Source of the DNA: Zhengitettix transpicula
Lineage: Eukaryota > Arthropoda > Insecta > Orthoptera > Tetrigidae
Direction: 5' to 3'
NCBI GenBank assembly: GCA_037074705.1
Contig: CM073594.1
Coordinates: forward strand, 18,862,307 to 18,926,306
DNA length: 64,000 nt
Notes under the pieces: generated by a model
What the model was told of the DNA's origin: nothing
The model's input: the letters and a program-made list of their open reading frames with translations, nothing else
The model's database searches: none
Translations under genes and position numbers: made by a program
Shown: positions 1-11,435 of the stretch, one piece after another
How the letters are laid out: each line of letters begins with the position of its first letter
Position numbering within the stretch: the stretch's first letter is position 1

Positions 1-2796
1 AGCGCGCATTTCCCTTTCGGCTTTTCATCAAAGCAACAGAGCTCAGCGCTATTGTCGCTTTTGGTCGCTCAAATACCGCTACAATTTAAATTATTTAAAA
101 ACAATTAATGGCTAAATTAATTGGCATTACAATATATAGATAGATAGATAGAGAGAACTAAAGGATAGATCCGATGAACGTACTCATCATTCTGATCTAG
201 ATGTAGTATACGCTAAATACTATACGATTAACAACACTATAAATACAACCATTAGTTTTTATAGAAGACGAGAAGAAATTGTGCAGAACGTGGAGTCACG
301 GTTTGGCAGGATAATTGCTGCAAGTATATTTGAACAGTAAGAAGATCTGGATAACACACGTAATCCTTTTCGTTAAAAATTCCAATTTGTACTGAGAAAG
401 ATAATAACTCTGGTATTGGCTTACAAATCCCTCATCCGCCCTCTACTCGAATACGGTATACAGTAGCGTTCTTATAGAACCAAGAAAAATACGACGAAAA
501 TCTGCAAAACAGAAAACTGAGCTCTGGACACGTATATTCACTGTAACCACTATACATAAACCAAAGAACTAAGATAAGAAGAGAAAGAGAATCCCCTCGT
601 GACGTAAAACAGCCACGTGGCCGAAGCTCCAACCCCGTCGTTACTCTGTAAATCCGTTCTTTCTCGTCAGTCATTATATTTGCTTATTAATGAAATTACG
701 TTACCGTACGGGTCCATTTAGAGACTAGCTTGAAGACAGTTACAGTGCTTCAGTGGTTTAACCTGACCAGAGCCTCTCCCTGCTTTACGTAACAGCACCT
801 CCTTCCTCCGAATTTAATGCGCTTTCCAGGTTAAAGGATTTAGTCCCAGGGCACACTACACCAAAATCAATGCCATGCTTACGACGCAGAACTCACACAC
901 ACAAAAAATATAAATATAAAAATTTGCTTTCTAAGAAGAAAAATAACTTTTTTTTCCCCCAAGAAAAATATATTAAGTCGAAAGCTAAATTAGAAACTAT
1001 GTAAACAAAACAGTTTGTAGTATTGAAATAAATACGACAAGGAAATTATTTTACCTTGAGGACCGAACAGCTGTCATTTGATGGCAAAGTGGTTTCGCAA
1101 GTAGTCCAACGAAAGTGCGCGCAAACGAAACAATGCTGAGGGATACCAAACCCGGCAGCCGTTTATTTTTACTGGAGGTCGTTGCCGAGGGCTACGTTCA
1201 TCTCAGATGATTGGATTCCCGAAAACAACGCATCGATATTTGAGAGGCAGGACACAAGCTATATAAAAGCTAGCGGAGAGGATGAAATTATAGAAAAAAA
1301 ACGGTGTAGGGGACAGGTGTTTTGAAAGTGGGAAAGAAGGGGAAATTTTGAGTTACGAGTTGATGACTGGAATCGACAAATCTAGGGTGGTATTGCGCGT
1401 TATTTAGAATAGGCGTCTTTTAATTGATTTTACTGATATTTTAGTCAGTTTATTTAAACGCGTGAGCCAACCATGTTTATCGAACGTCGGCAAAAAGTAC
1501 CGTTTGGTGCCAGTCAGGCTGGGGATAGTAACTGTACCTCCGGGGTTTTCCCGTCAACAAACAGCAGGTGCAGAGGGTCTCGGTGTTGAAATTCTCTACG
1601 TCGGTTTGCCTAAGACCGGTGATTGGTCCATAATAAATTGAATGGACCAATAGAGGAACGGTTGGTCCCACAGGTCGGGAGAAGTGGAGGCCTGGTCAAG
1701 TTTTCCGTTTCTGATGCTGACTGACTAGAGGAGGACTCTTGAGTGGAGAAGCACAGCGAGCGGTTGCTTGAGAAGTGGAGATATTTACCAGCGAGAGAGA
1801 CATCGATGACCGGCTGCGAGGGACGTCGCTGTGTTGCAGAGACCCCAGTCTGGTAACCAATATTGCACATATCATGGTTGCGTAGAGCATTTTTTTATAA
1901 ATCGTTTCTCGGGCCTAACTTGCCACAATAATCCATGAGATTTTCATAACTGGCTAGTCGGGAGGGCAAAATTTTAATTGTACACATCTTTAATAATATT
2001 TAATAAAGTAGCTTAGTATGACCAAGGGATATTGTTTTCAAAAAGTTACTTCCTCCTACCGCAGGTAAGCCGTTCTAGGAATTGAACGGTCGAAGACCTC
2101 CTACGGCGGGTTGTCGAGGGGACTGCCACAGTGGGATGAGTGGAAGATCCTTAAACCTGACACGCAAAAAATGTTTGTATTGGTTGCAAAAAAAACCACG
2201 ACAGTGTGATTTAATATTTCAGTTACCGAGCATTCCAATATCCACAATAATCTCAATATGGAAGTAAAATTTATACACAATTATGTAAACTGAAAAGAAA
2301 AAGAATACTTCAGCAAGGCGCGAGAAAACTCTTTGCTTCAGAAACCATGTTAAACGGCTTTAAGTAGTCGTAAGGTGATGGGGGGGAAAAAAGATGGACA
2401 AAAATAGGACAGAATATAAAATTGAGAATTATAAGACATAAACGTAAAATAATTAATAATAAGTCACACCAACATCCATGTTAGATAACATCTTCAACTT
2501 ACGGTAAACAATTTTTTGCGGACGGTAATAAATCTCTCCTTACCTGCAAATAAAAAAAATACATTAATATGTTTAACACGTTGATATGTATGAAATTTAC
2601 AGCAAACAGGGAAACAGAATAGATCCATGATCAAAATTTTAAGTTATTTGTTTGTTTTTTTTAAAAAATTTTCAAAATATTCCGGATTACTGGCAAACTG
2701 GATTTAAACGTGATTGCTACAGTAATAGCCTAGAATATAATTTTATTTATTGTCCATTGGCATCGGTACAACAAAACTATAATCAAATACACTGCA
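1..2796. other. Region without recognised gene
   Basis: AT-rich DNA with a short GATA run near 140-155, the LINE-like scrap at 410-463 and a more GC-balanced patch at about 1480-1890. That patch has overlapping reading frames of 60-86 codons on the minus strand that I do not recognise. A small inverted pair (ggtcca and tggacc) lies at about 1625-1647. Nothing else can be supported. Confidence 0.5.
410..463 (+). pseudogene. Possible LINE reverse-transcriptase scrap
   Basis: Eighteen codons read LVLAYKSLIRPLLEYGIQ and then hit a stop. The pattern resembles the stretch 'YKSLIRPxLEYG' downstream of the catalytic core in CR1/Jockey-type non-LTR reverse transcriptases. No catalytic motif lies next to it, and the surrounding frame is broken. 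If real, it is a dead fragment of a retrotransposon. A match this short could be chance. Confidence 0.25.
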
Positions 2797-3250
2797 TTTT
2801 TTTGGGTGTAGACAGGCTATGTGTAGGGTAATCCACATAGTGCCAACTACCCTCTTATAGCATAGGAAGGGATTTGAAAGGGGGGGTGTGGAAGGGTTGA
2901 GGAAGGTAGACAAGAGTTAACTAGGGCCCCCGGGCTATATTTTAAGGATCCTACCCGGCATTCGCCTAAAGAAATGCAGGGAAAACCAGGTAGGTCGGGC
3001 ATTGGGTACTTGTCCCACGCCCTTCCGATAGCAGGAGAGGAGTTTGCTGTGGGGACGCAGCATTCCCTTCTCCGTGCCTCGACCAGTTTAGGAGGCAGCT
3101 GGCTGACTATTCCAATGGGAATAGCGGACAACTCTTACCGTATGTCTGTGAGCCCGGAACATACACCTCTCAGAACAGGCCGAGGTGCCTCGGCTTGTGG
3201 GAACCTTAATTCAAAAACGGAGAGGAAAAGGCATCCCCAAAGGTAGCCCC
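2797..3250 (-). mobile_element. Element A copy 1 (poly(A) retroposon, subtype 1)
   Basis: One of about twenty copies of the dominant repeat. The plus strand shows its reverse complement: a T-run at 2797-2803 (its poly(A) tail), then the subtype-1 3' end (GTGTAGACAGGCTA), then the body. The strand given is the sense orientation, ending in poly(A). The copy is 5'-truncated within the segment that reads ggtagcc on the plus strand. The body has conserved hairpins, including an 8-bp stem around the gatgcagg/cctgcatc motif in better copies. No reverse transcriptase is encoded, so it must be mobilised in trans. Confidence 0.85.
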
Positions 3251-6234
3251 ATCACATTGAGCGGGCCCAGTATATTCAGCGAGTATATTGGGATTCAACC
3301 CTGTAGGAATGTTAGCGAAAGCATAATTAACGACATGTAATGATAATTGTAGTTCATATTGTCCAAATATATGAGGGATTAATTTAAAGTATTTTTACCT
3401 CGCGCGTACCAGTGCAGCTTCCACAAACTCAATTATCGGTTTTGGGTTCTCTAATCAATCGTCTCGGAATCTAAACGTGTTTATTATTTTTCGGTGTTGA
3501 ATTCATTCCGTCTCCCCAGTGACCGTAGCAGAAGCTTCTAATGCAAAGCCTCTGAAATATTTACGGCGTTTGTGTTTGACGCGATTGTTCTTAAATAATG
3601 CAAGGCGGCGCTGGATGGATGGAAATGCACTTCTCTTGGGAGGAGGATGAATGGAAGCGTGATGGAACAGTCAGACAATTTTCCTCTCACTTCTTTATTG
3701 CCTCTACAGTCTTATCGACTATTTAACGTGTTGTTTTTTTTTTCGTGATAAACTCACTCGTCTAGAACACAAAATGTCGTTCTAATTGGTTTCGGAAGAA
3801 TTGTTACAGCGAAGTGAAGATGTAAGTTAAATTAATGGCCAAAATACAGGCAGTATAAATAAAATGTTAAAATCAATATATGGAGGTTATATTAAACAAA
3901 GGTACCATTAATGTCCGAAGTGATACGTCCGAGTGTTCGATATCGATTTAACCACACACAGAGCTGAGCGAACCCTTCTAATTATATCTGATCATTTCCT
4001 ATTCGAGGTTTTTATTTATTTTCCCCTGTGTATTGCCTTCTTGAAGGATTTTTAGGAAGGATGTCGGTTATTTAAAATTATTAGTTCTGAATTATTATAC
4101 AATTAGTGGGGGAAAAAAGTTAAAATCGTCGTACGAAAATCGCACAGTGGTCTATAGCTCGCGTCAGTAAGGACGGCGGGTGGCACAGATCGAGAGATTT
4201 TATTTATTACGCGCCTTAAATGTGTATATGTAGGATTTTCCTCGAACCTATGCCGATAATATTTTTAAAATCAGCTTGTGTATTTAAAAGGAAAGTGACC
4301 TTCGCTTGAAATTGTTAAAAAAAATTGTAAATCTCTCCAACACCGTTTCGAAACAAAGTTCAGATTATTTAATTTCATTTTCTGTATCAATTATATTATA
4401 TTATAACGACGAATTTTAAGTCTAGTCGAGTTTATAATCAGGAACCCGTCTCAGAATCTTCAACTTCACTAATTGCTTCCTCAGTTGAGGCATTTGATAA
4501 GAGTTAAAACTGAAAATTTAGACTTTCACATTTATCTTTAATAAACTGGCGAGTATATAAAATATTGGGTGGCATTGTAGGTGAGAAGATATCCGTTCAA
4601 TACTCTTTACAGAAAGAGCCAAGGAGGAAGAGAAAATAAACTTGATAGAGAACAACAAGTAAATCGTTAAACGGAAGAAGATAGACCGAAGCCCTAAAGA
4701 AATCTTAGTTCCAACAACTAACGTTATGAAGCGTGTACCGTGTGAAGGACTGGTACAGCAAGAATGTTCGAACGATGAAATTAAGGACTGTTCCAAAAAT
4801 ACAGCCGACAACTACAAAGTATCAGTGGTTTTATATGCCGATTAGTTCTAGAAAATATTAATTTCCTATTTTCTCCCAGCCTTCAGGCTGCCTGAGGCCA
4901 ATTCCCACAGTTTCCCGACGTGTTCGGGGGTGAGAGTGACAAGATGACCCGAAACAAGTGAATCGGCTCTTTCAAGAGAGGTGGTCGGGGGACATTCCTG
5001 AAAGCATCTTTGGTCGACGAGACGGAAGTCAAACTGCCGTTTTGTTTTACGAGCGCTAAATCGCGCCCGCTCAATAGAAGCGAGAGGCGGAAGAGTTAAT
5101 TGCGGCTTGAAGGGAAGCGGTAAAGGACCCAGGGAGGGACGCATCCAATCCAAACTGTCCCCTGGAGCCACCGTGTCGTGGCACAACTCGTCTCCGGGGA
5201 CAGGTTCGAGTCAGACAATGCCCTTCATTCAACGACGACAACTCTGCACCGACGTTGTGTACAACATATTGCTTCACTTCAGACTTCCCTCGACCATCAA
5301 GTGACCGCCGCGCAACACAACTTTAACTCTTCTCTTTACATCAGATGTAACAAGTCCTTGCTACACTGTATCTTACGATTAGCATTCACCAAGGAAATGC
5401 AAACTATTAAACTCACAGATGGGGACATAGGTTTTTAATGTAAGGAAATATTATCACCACAAACCTCTGCAGATTTAAAAACCCACACTGTAGCCCAGAG
5501 GTGCTACCAAATATAAATATATTGTAGCATCTAACTATTAAAATAGTTTTTAATTTAATTTGCCCCACGTTAAGGCGTCAATTTGTAGTAATTTAAATAT
5601 TAAAATGCTAGGATTGTTTTAATAAGAATCAAGATTACGAACAAATTAATTTATTAACGCAAATCAATTAAATTTACACAAGTTCTTAAGGCAAATAATT
5701 TTCAAATTACTTTATCAATTAATATTTTAGAATAAAAAAAAAGACTATTTCTCAGGGACGATTACTGGGCCTTTAATAAAGAAATACTTGTTAAACAATT
5801 ACATGTTATCAAGTTATCATGGAATTAATTCATCAACAGATTATTACAATGCAAAACATAACGAACGAAATCGGAAATCTGACGGTAATATCTTTACTTA
5901 CGAGTTTACAAATAGTAATTCTGTGAACTTTTACCTTAATGTTTCTGGTACTCAAGGAAATTGGCTCGTACACACACACACACACTTTATAGACAGGCCA
6001 TTCTCATACACGGACTCTAAGCAACACTTTTAGTTTGACAAAATGATTTGCAATGGTTGGTTCACTGTTCGTTTAACAAATATTATTAGCACGGTTCGAA
6101 GTTTGTCAACTGCTGGATGCAGTTACCTGGACCCCCAAAATTGAAGAAAGTGGTATAACTTGAGAATATAATAATTTAGAATCAGCACTGTTAAATATTT
6201 AGCTTTGAATGCAACATGTAAAATGCCCTAAATG
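3251..6234. other. Region without recognised gene
   Basis: Mostly AT-rich. A more GC-rich patch at about 4870-5300 has several overlapping short frames on both strands and a B-box-like string (GGTTCGAGTC, about 5203-5212). It could be a degraded tRNA-derived SINE, but no A box or tail is visible. A short CA run lies at about 5970-5985. No exon with convincing splice sites was seen. Confidence 0.4.
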
Positions 6235-6480
6235 TTTTAGCTGTTGTGTTACAATTATCCAGGCACTTTCTGGATTTTATCCTTTCTCGTCTGTCTCCTG
6301 CTATTATCTCGAGAACACTGGCCTACACTCCGCGTCTACAATACCAGCAAGCATTGCATTCTTGCCACATTCTTGTATACGACTTGTCTGTTTTTCTACC
6401 GCCGACAATTAGAGTCCAAATTCTGTTCATTAATTAATTATTTCCTTTTAATGACCACAATATATATAGTGTGTGGTGCG
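6235..6480. repeat. Repeat E copy 1
   Basis: About 200-245 bp resembling 36635-36860 in the same orientation. Shared blocks include the strings cagcaagcat, attcttgtatacaact (here attcttgtatacgact), gagtccaaat and tatttccttttaat followed by accacaatatatat. Similarity looks like roughly 70-75 percent by eye, so these are old copies of one interspersed repeat. No coding capacity or termini can be defined. The class is unknown. Confidence 0.6.
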
Positions 6481-6663
6481 TCTAGCGCTGTTTGCGTATT
6501 TATTTGTCTAAAACTTGTATTAGACTTCTAAAGGAAATAATTCTATATACACTTGAATTACGAGGACCACTCACATCTTTCCACGACTGGAGTTGGTCCT
6601 GTTACAAGAGCGAATTTGGTAGTTAAAAGAACGCACTTTCGAAGCAAATTATTGGTCACCAGC

Positions 6664-7200
6664 CAAGGAAGCCTGCGAGAGAATTCTCTCGCAGGTGAAC
6701 CTTCCCAGAGAGCTCTGGCGGAGGCTACCTTTGGGGATGCCTTCACATCTCTCTGGTTTATTTTGAACTAAGGTTCCCACATGCCGAGGCACCTCGGCCT
6801 GTTTTGAGAGGTGTATGTTCAGGGGTCGCAGACCTTGGCCGTACGGTAAGAGTTGTCCAATTGGAATAGTCGGCCAGCTGCCTCCTAAATTGGTCAAGAG
6901 ACAGCGAGGGGAAAGCTGCGTCCCCACAGCTAACTCCTCTCCCGCCATCGGAAGAGGCGTGGGACAAGTACCAAATGCCCGACCTACCTGATGCAGGTTT
7001 TTCTAGGGTTTTCCCTGCATCACTTTTAAGCGAATTGCCGGGCAGGATCCTTAAACCATAGCCCGGGGGCCCTAGTTAACCCTTGGCTACGTTCCTCTAT
7101 CCTTCCGCATCCCCCCTTTCAAATCCCTTTCCTATGCTACAAGAGGGGAGTTGCCACTATGTGGATTACCATATACATAGCCTGACTACACCACAAAAAA
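6664..7200 (+). mobile_element. Element A copy 2 (near full length, subtype 1 tail)
   Basis: This copy is in sense orientation. It starts with a 24-bp perfect palindrome around CCTGCGAGAGAA (6672-6695), which would make a 12-bp hairpin at the RNA 5' end. It runs through the whole body, including the ccgaggcacctcgg inverted motif, and ends in a subtype-1-like tail (tagcctgactacacc) followed by an A-run at 7195-7200. It is one of the best copies for defining the element's 5' end. Confidence 0.85.
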
Positions 7201-8318
7201 ACTGACAAATAAATTTCTCATTATTACCCTGGAAATTTCCGATAGTCTCATACCGGTTTATATTTTTATATAATTTTTTTTAAATATAAAAATAAACTGA
7301 AGTTGGTCTTTTCTATTTTATATACAGATATATAAATGCTATAAAACAATTTTTATTAAAAAAAATAACCTTTTTTCCATTACAAGGTGCCATAGGGAAG
7401 AATAAGTTTCCCTTTCACCTTCTGCCGGGGGCTCCACATTGGCAGAGTATTGGTTACCTACTGTTTTGTTTACTTGTTGAATTACCTCCTGGTCACGCTC
7501 TTCTGAATAACTTATAAAATATTAATCACTTCGTCGCGCATTTTGATTTAATATTCGCATCGTGAGCCGCTTTAACTGATCGGCGTAACAATGGTAATTT
7601 AACTGTAGAGATGATTTATACGGCACTGACACGAGCTGTGCGCAAGGGGCAAGTCTGTCACACCGGGTCGTGAATATTTGAGTGACAAGAACCAGCACTC
7701 GGCGAGGTCCGAAATTAAATAGCACTCGTGTCACACAGAGAGAACAGGCCAGTCTGTAAACCCGACCTCCACTACTTGTTTTACACGGACCCTTTACAGC
7801 TACAAGGCCTCACTGCATTCGCCAACGGATACATTTACCAGAATTATTATTTTTTTGTTTAAGAACAATGGCGTAGAATTAATTAGGATATTCTGTGATT
7901 GAGGCACTGAATAGACTTTAAATTTTACTCTCCAAATTTTCTCCCCTTCCACAAAAATTTAATTCTTTGAGTATTCCTCCAACCTCAAAGAATGGATCTG
8001 ATCCAAAATTCCAAATCCTGTTTTGTACACAGTCCGGTTTCTGTGTGTAGTTAGGAAAGAAGTTGGGTTTTGTAGGACCTCCCCGACTAAATTATCCGCA
8101 CTTGTGGTTCTTCTTCGTCAGAGAGAGTATCGAGCATGTCTCAACAACCTTCTGCTTCTTTTCTTTCCGTGCTTCCCCTCTCACCCCTCAAAAGTCGACT
8201 CGAGCATTTGCATGCAAATTCAATTCTTTCTCCTCTCTTACACCTGCGGAAGACTTAACAACTAAAAACCTTGCCCGGATTAAATTGTGAGAAAAGAAAA
8301 ATACACGGTCCTTTTTAC
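7201..8318. other. Region without recognised gene
   Basis: AT-rich, with a GC-balanced stretch at about 7380-7800 holding a 70-codon minus-strand frame that I do not recognise. No repeat shared with the rest of the window was seen. Confidence 0.4.
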
Positions 8319-8447
8319 CTGCATACATTTTAAACGTTGTATTTTACCCTGAACTATATCCTTTACCGCGAACAAAGCCTTCAACGCTACATTGCACACC
8401 GCGGGTAGTTCTCGAAGATCATCGACCCATTGCTGCCCATTGAATTC
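8319..8447 (-). CDS. Possible internal exon, 43 codons, unknown
   Basis: The minus strand reads 43 open codons flanked by an AG acceptor (8449-8448) and a GTAAAA donor (8318 downwards). Both ends are phase 0 and the length is 129 nt. The peptide begins EFNGQQWVDDLRELPAV and ends KIQRLKCMQ, with a balanced composition unlike translated noise. It matches no family I know, and the FERM family expected further along this strand does not fit. The acceptor's pyrimidine tract is weak, so this may be chance. An element A insertion lies just upstream at 8496. Confidence 0.22.
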
Positions 8448-8495
8448 CTTTTTGATGGAATAATTTGTATGTAATTGCAGCGACAGAGATAATCG

Positions 8496-8863
8496 TTTTT
8501 TTTGTAGGTGTAGACAGGCTACATGACGGTTATCCACATAGTGGCAACTCCCCTCTTATAGCATAGGAAATGGATTTGAAAGGGGGGATAAGGAAGGGTA
8601 GAGCAAGGTAGCCAAGGGTTAACTAGGGCTCCCGGGCTATGGTTTTAGGATCCTACCCGGCAATTCGCCTGAAAGTGATGCAGGGGAAAACCCTAGAAAA
8701 ATCTGCATCAGGTAGGCCGGGAATTTGGTACTTGTCCCACGTCCTCCCGATGGCGGGAGAGGAGTTCGCTGTAGGGATCGCAGCTTTTCCCCTCTCAATG
8801 CCTTGACCGGTTTAGGAGGCAGTGGGCTGACTATTCCAATGCGAATAGCGGACAACTCTTTCG
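8496..8863 (-). mobile_element. Element A copy 3, 5'-truncated (chain member 1)
   Basis: Plus-strand T-run at 8496-8503, subtype-1 3' end, then body up to the gcggacaactctttcg segment. There the copy stops abruptly and the T-run of the next copy begins. In sense direction this is a 5'-truncated copy joined directly to the poly(A) tail of its upstream neighbour. Confidence 0.85.
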
Positions 8864-9107
8864 TTTTTTTAGGGCAACAGGCTACATGAGGGTAATCCAC
8901 GTTGGGCAACTCCCCTTTAATAGCATAGGAAGGGATTTGAAAGAGGGGATGCGGAAGGGTAGAGGAAGGTAGCCAAGGGTTAACTTGGGTCTCCGGGCTA
9001 TATGTTAAGGATCCTATCCGGCATTCGCCAAAAACTAATGCAGGGAAAACCCTAGAAAAACCTGCATCAGGTAGGTCGGGCATTGGGTACTTGTCCCACG
9101 CCCTTCC
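8864..9107 (-). mobile_element. Element A copy 4, 5'-truncated (chain member 2)
   Basis: Begins with a T-run at 8864-8870 and the subtype-2 3' end (agggcaacaggctac). It runs about 240 bp and stops at cccacgcccttcc, where another T-run follows. It is the middle member of a three-copy head-to-tail chain in which each junction is a poly(A) tail against a truncated 5' end. Confidence 0.85.
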
Positions 9108-9316
9108 TTTTTTTTAGGGCAACAGGCTACATGAGGGTAATCCACTTTGGGCAACTCCCCTTGAATAGCATAGGAAGGGATTTGAAAGGGGGGATGCGGA
9201 AGGGTAGAGGAAGGTAGCCAAGGGTTAACTACGGCCCCCGGGCTATATTTTAAGGATCCTACCCGGCATTCGCGTTAAGGAATGCAAGGAAAACCTTAGA
9301 AAAACCTGCATCGGGT
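9108..9316 (-). mobile_element. Element A copy 5, 5'-truncated (chain member 3)
   Basis: T-run at 9108-9115, subtype-2 end, about 200 bp of body, and truncation inside the cctgcatc hairpin arm at about 9316. It is the most upstream member of the chain in sense direction. Confidence 0.85.
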
Positions 9317-10880
9317 CTCCCACTACAGTTTTTAAGAGCCAAAAGTGCGATATCAACTGTAGGAAACTTGAGATAGTTCGAGGACGCGTTGTAGCGAGAA
9401 CAGACTAGAACTATACAGTAAATAAAGGAGACGTCACATTTATTTTTTATTTAATTTATATATTTAATGATTAAATAAACAAAAATGCTTAATCTTGAAA
9501 TCAAGAGGAAAGCTTAGTGAAACTAAATCTATGAGGTAAAAAAAACCTGCTCTATCAATCTGTACGTCGTCAGGCTAACCTACAATTTAATTCTTTCATG
9601 ACGCAACGTACGACTGGTGAACAGATACGATAATTGATCGTAGGTCTGTTTGTATTATTATATCTTAAGCTCAACTAAAGGACTTAGTGAAATTGAATTA
9701 AATATGATATAATAATTATGAGGTTGAGAGACATGTATAGTACTCGCCCAAATTATAACTAAAATATATTTAATTATTAATCAGAGCAATTTTTTTTAAA
9801 ATTATATTTTCAGCGATCGTTTTACTCTTGTGTTATTTGAAGAGGTTATTTAGGAATGAGATAAGTGAAAATACCTCTGACGGCTCTACTTGTCATGAGA
9901 AAACACTTATTACAAAATATGTTATTAGAATTATTAGTCTTAGAAAAAATACCTCGTTAAAGACATGCATTTACAAGATGCGGTCAGCAGCTTCATTTCA
10001 CATTGAATACGGAACAAAGTGTTCCATCATAATAAACGGCTTCCTAAATACAGACTCGTAGGAAGACGCCTGATGTCAGTAATTTTGCTACCATTTTGAA
10101 CGTTTCGACGGCCCGATTCCCCCATCTCAGGTAATTTCACACTTAGCAATTTACATATAAAGATAGGGGGGAAAAGAAAATTCTTCGTGAATACAAGGTC
10201 AGGAATGAAGGACGTTTTCAAAGTGTGAATAGTGTACAGGATGAAAAGATAAGGCAGAGTATAAAGAATGCCAACGTCTTGTTTCTTTACAATTAAAAAA
10301 ATAACCCAAACTGAAGAAGGCTTGGTTTACTTCTCAGAAAATTGAAAATAGATAAGACCAATTCAGGAATATAGATTTTTTTTTAATGAAAAATTTTATT
10401 GAAACAAAGTTGTTAGAGTCAATTAACTCGTTCCATGTTACGACGAGCTTTGACATTAACGTTCAGTCGGACGGCGATAACGAGACGGACAACAACAACG
10501 AACTCTTCTTCTTTGTTCGTGGGTGCGAGTGAGAGACTTAGGAGGGAAAATGTGTTAAGATTTCTTCACTTGAAGAACTTTAATTTCCAAAGCCTCCGTT
10601 TAAAAATATTCTCCATTTTTTTCCAGATTTCTTTTCATTTCCTTTTTACATGTCAAAAACACAATACAAAAGTTCGCCACCGCCGCTGTCAAGAGTTAGT
10701 TCAATATCGGAGAAAGAGGAGGGGAAAAAATAAGATAGATTGAAGTTCAAAGACTGAAAACAGGATCTGCGAATATAACTTCTCAATTCCACTTCTAAAG
10801 TTCCCTTATCTCTCACACTTTTTTTTAAAAAATAAAACTTTCTGATATAAAATGTACTCTATAAACAGAACGCCCAATGG
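9317..10880. other. Region without recognised gene
   Basis: AT-rich. Open frames of 60-102 codons at 9828-10061 and 10435-10743 have no recognisable domain, and the second is low-complexity and arginine/threonine-rich. No shared repeat was seen. Confidence 0.4.
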
Positions 10881-11435
10881 AAGAGTCTGCGAGGACTATT
10901 CTCTCGCAGGCAATACCTGCGAGGATGTTCTCTTGCAGTCAGAACCTTTTAGGATACGAAGGGGCTACCTTTGGGGATGCCTTTTCCTCTCCGTTTTAGA
11001 ACTAAGGTTCCCACAAGCCGAGGCACCTCGGCCTCTTCTCAGAGGTGTATGTTCCGGGGTCACAGACCTTGGGCGTACGGTAAGAGTTGTCCGCTATTCC
11101 CATTGGAATAGTCGGCCAGCTGCCTCCTAAACTGGTCGAGGCACGGAGAAGGGAATGCTGCGTCCCCACAGCAAACTCCTCTCCCGTTATCGGAAGGGCG
11201 TGGGACAAGTACCCAATGCCCGACCTACCCGATGCAGGTTTTTCTATGGTTTTCCCTGCATTTATTTAGGCGAATGCCGGCTAGGATCCTTAAAATATAG
11301 CCCGGGTGCCCTAGTTAACCCTTGGCTACCTTCCTCTACCCTTCCACATCCCCCCTTTCAAATCCCTTCCTATGCTATTAAAGGGGAGTTGCCCAACGTG
11401 GATTACCCTCATGTAGCCTGTTGCCCTAAAAAAAA
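10881..11435 (+). mobile_element. Element A copy 6 (near full length, subtype 2)
   Basis: Sense orientation. The 5' hairpin region appears duplicated or rearranged: the motif ctgcgagg...ctcgcagg occurs around 10887-10910 and a related tctcgca-type segment again around 10917-10940. The body is complete, and the copy ends in the subtype-2 tail (gtagcctgttgccct) and an A-run at 11428-11435. A sense frame of about 60-110 codons crosses it, as in other copies. Confidence 0.85.

Noticed and set aside
3001..3246. Reading frames of 60-148 codons with the same peptides in many places (variants around VGQLPPKLVEARR and GEEFAVGTQHS)
   Set aside because: They all fall inside element A copies and exist on both strands. 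They lack consistent start codons and move with the repeat, so they are not annotated as genes.
10435..10743. 102-codon plus frame starting MLRRALTLTFSRTAIT as a mitochondrial protein
   Set aside because: The basic N-terminus comes from low-complexity acg/aac repeats, and the remainder is translated AT-rich sequence.
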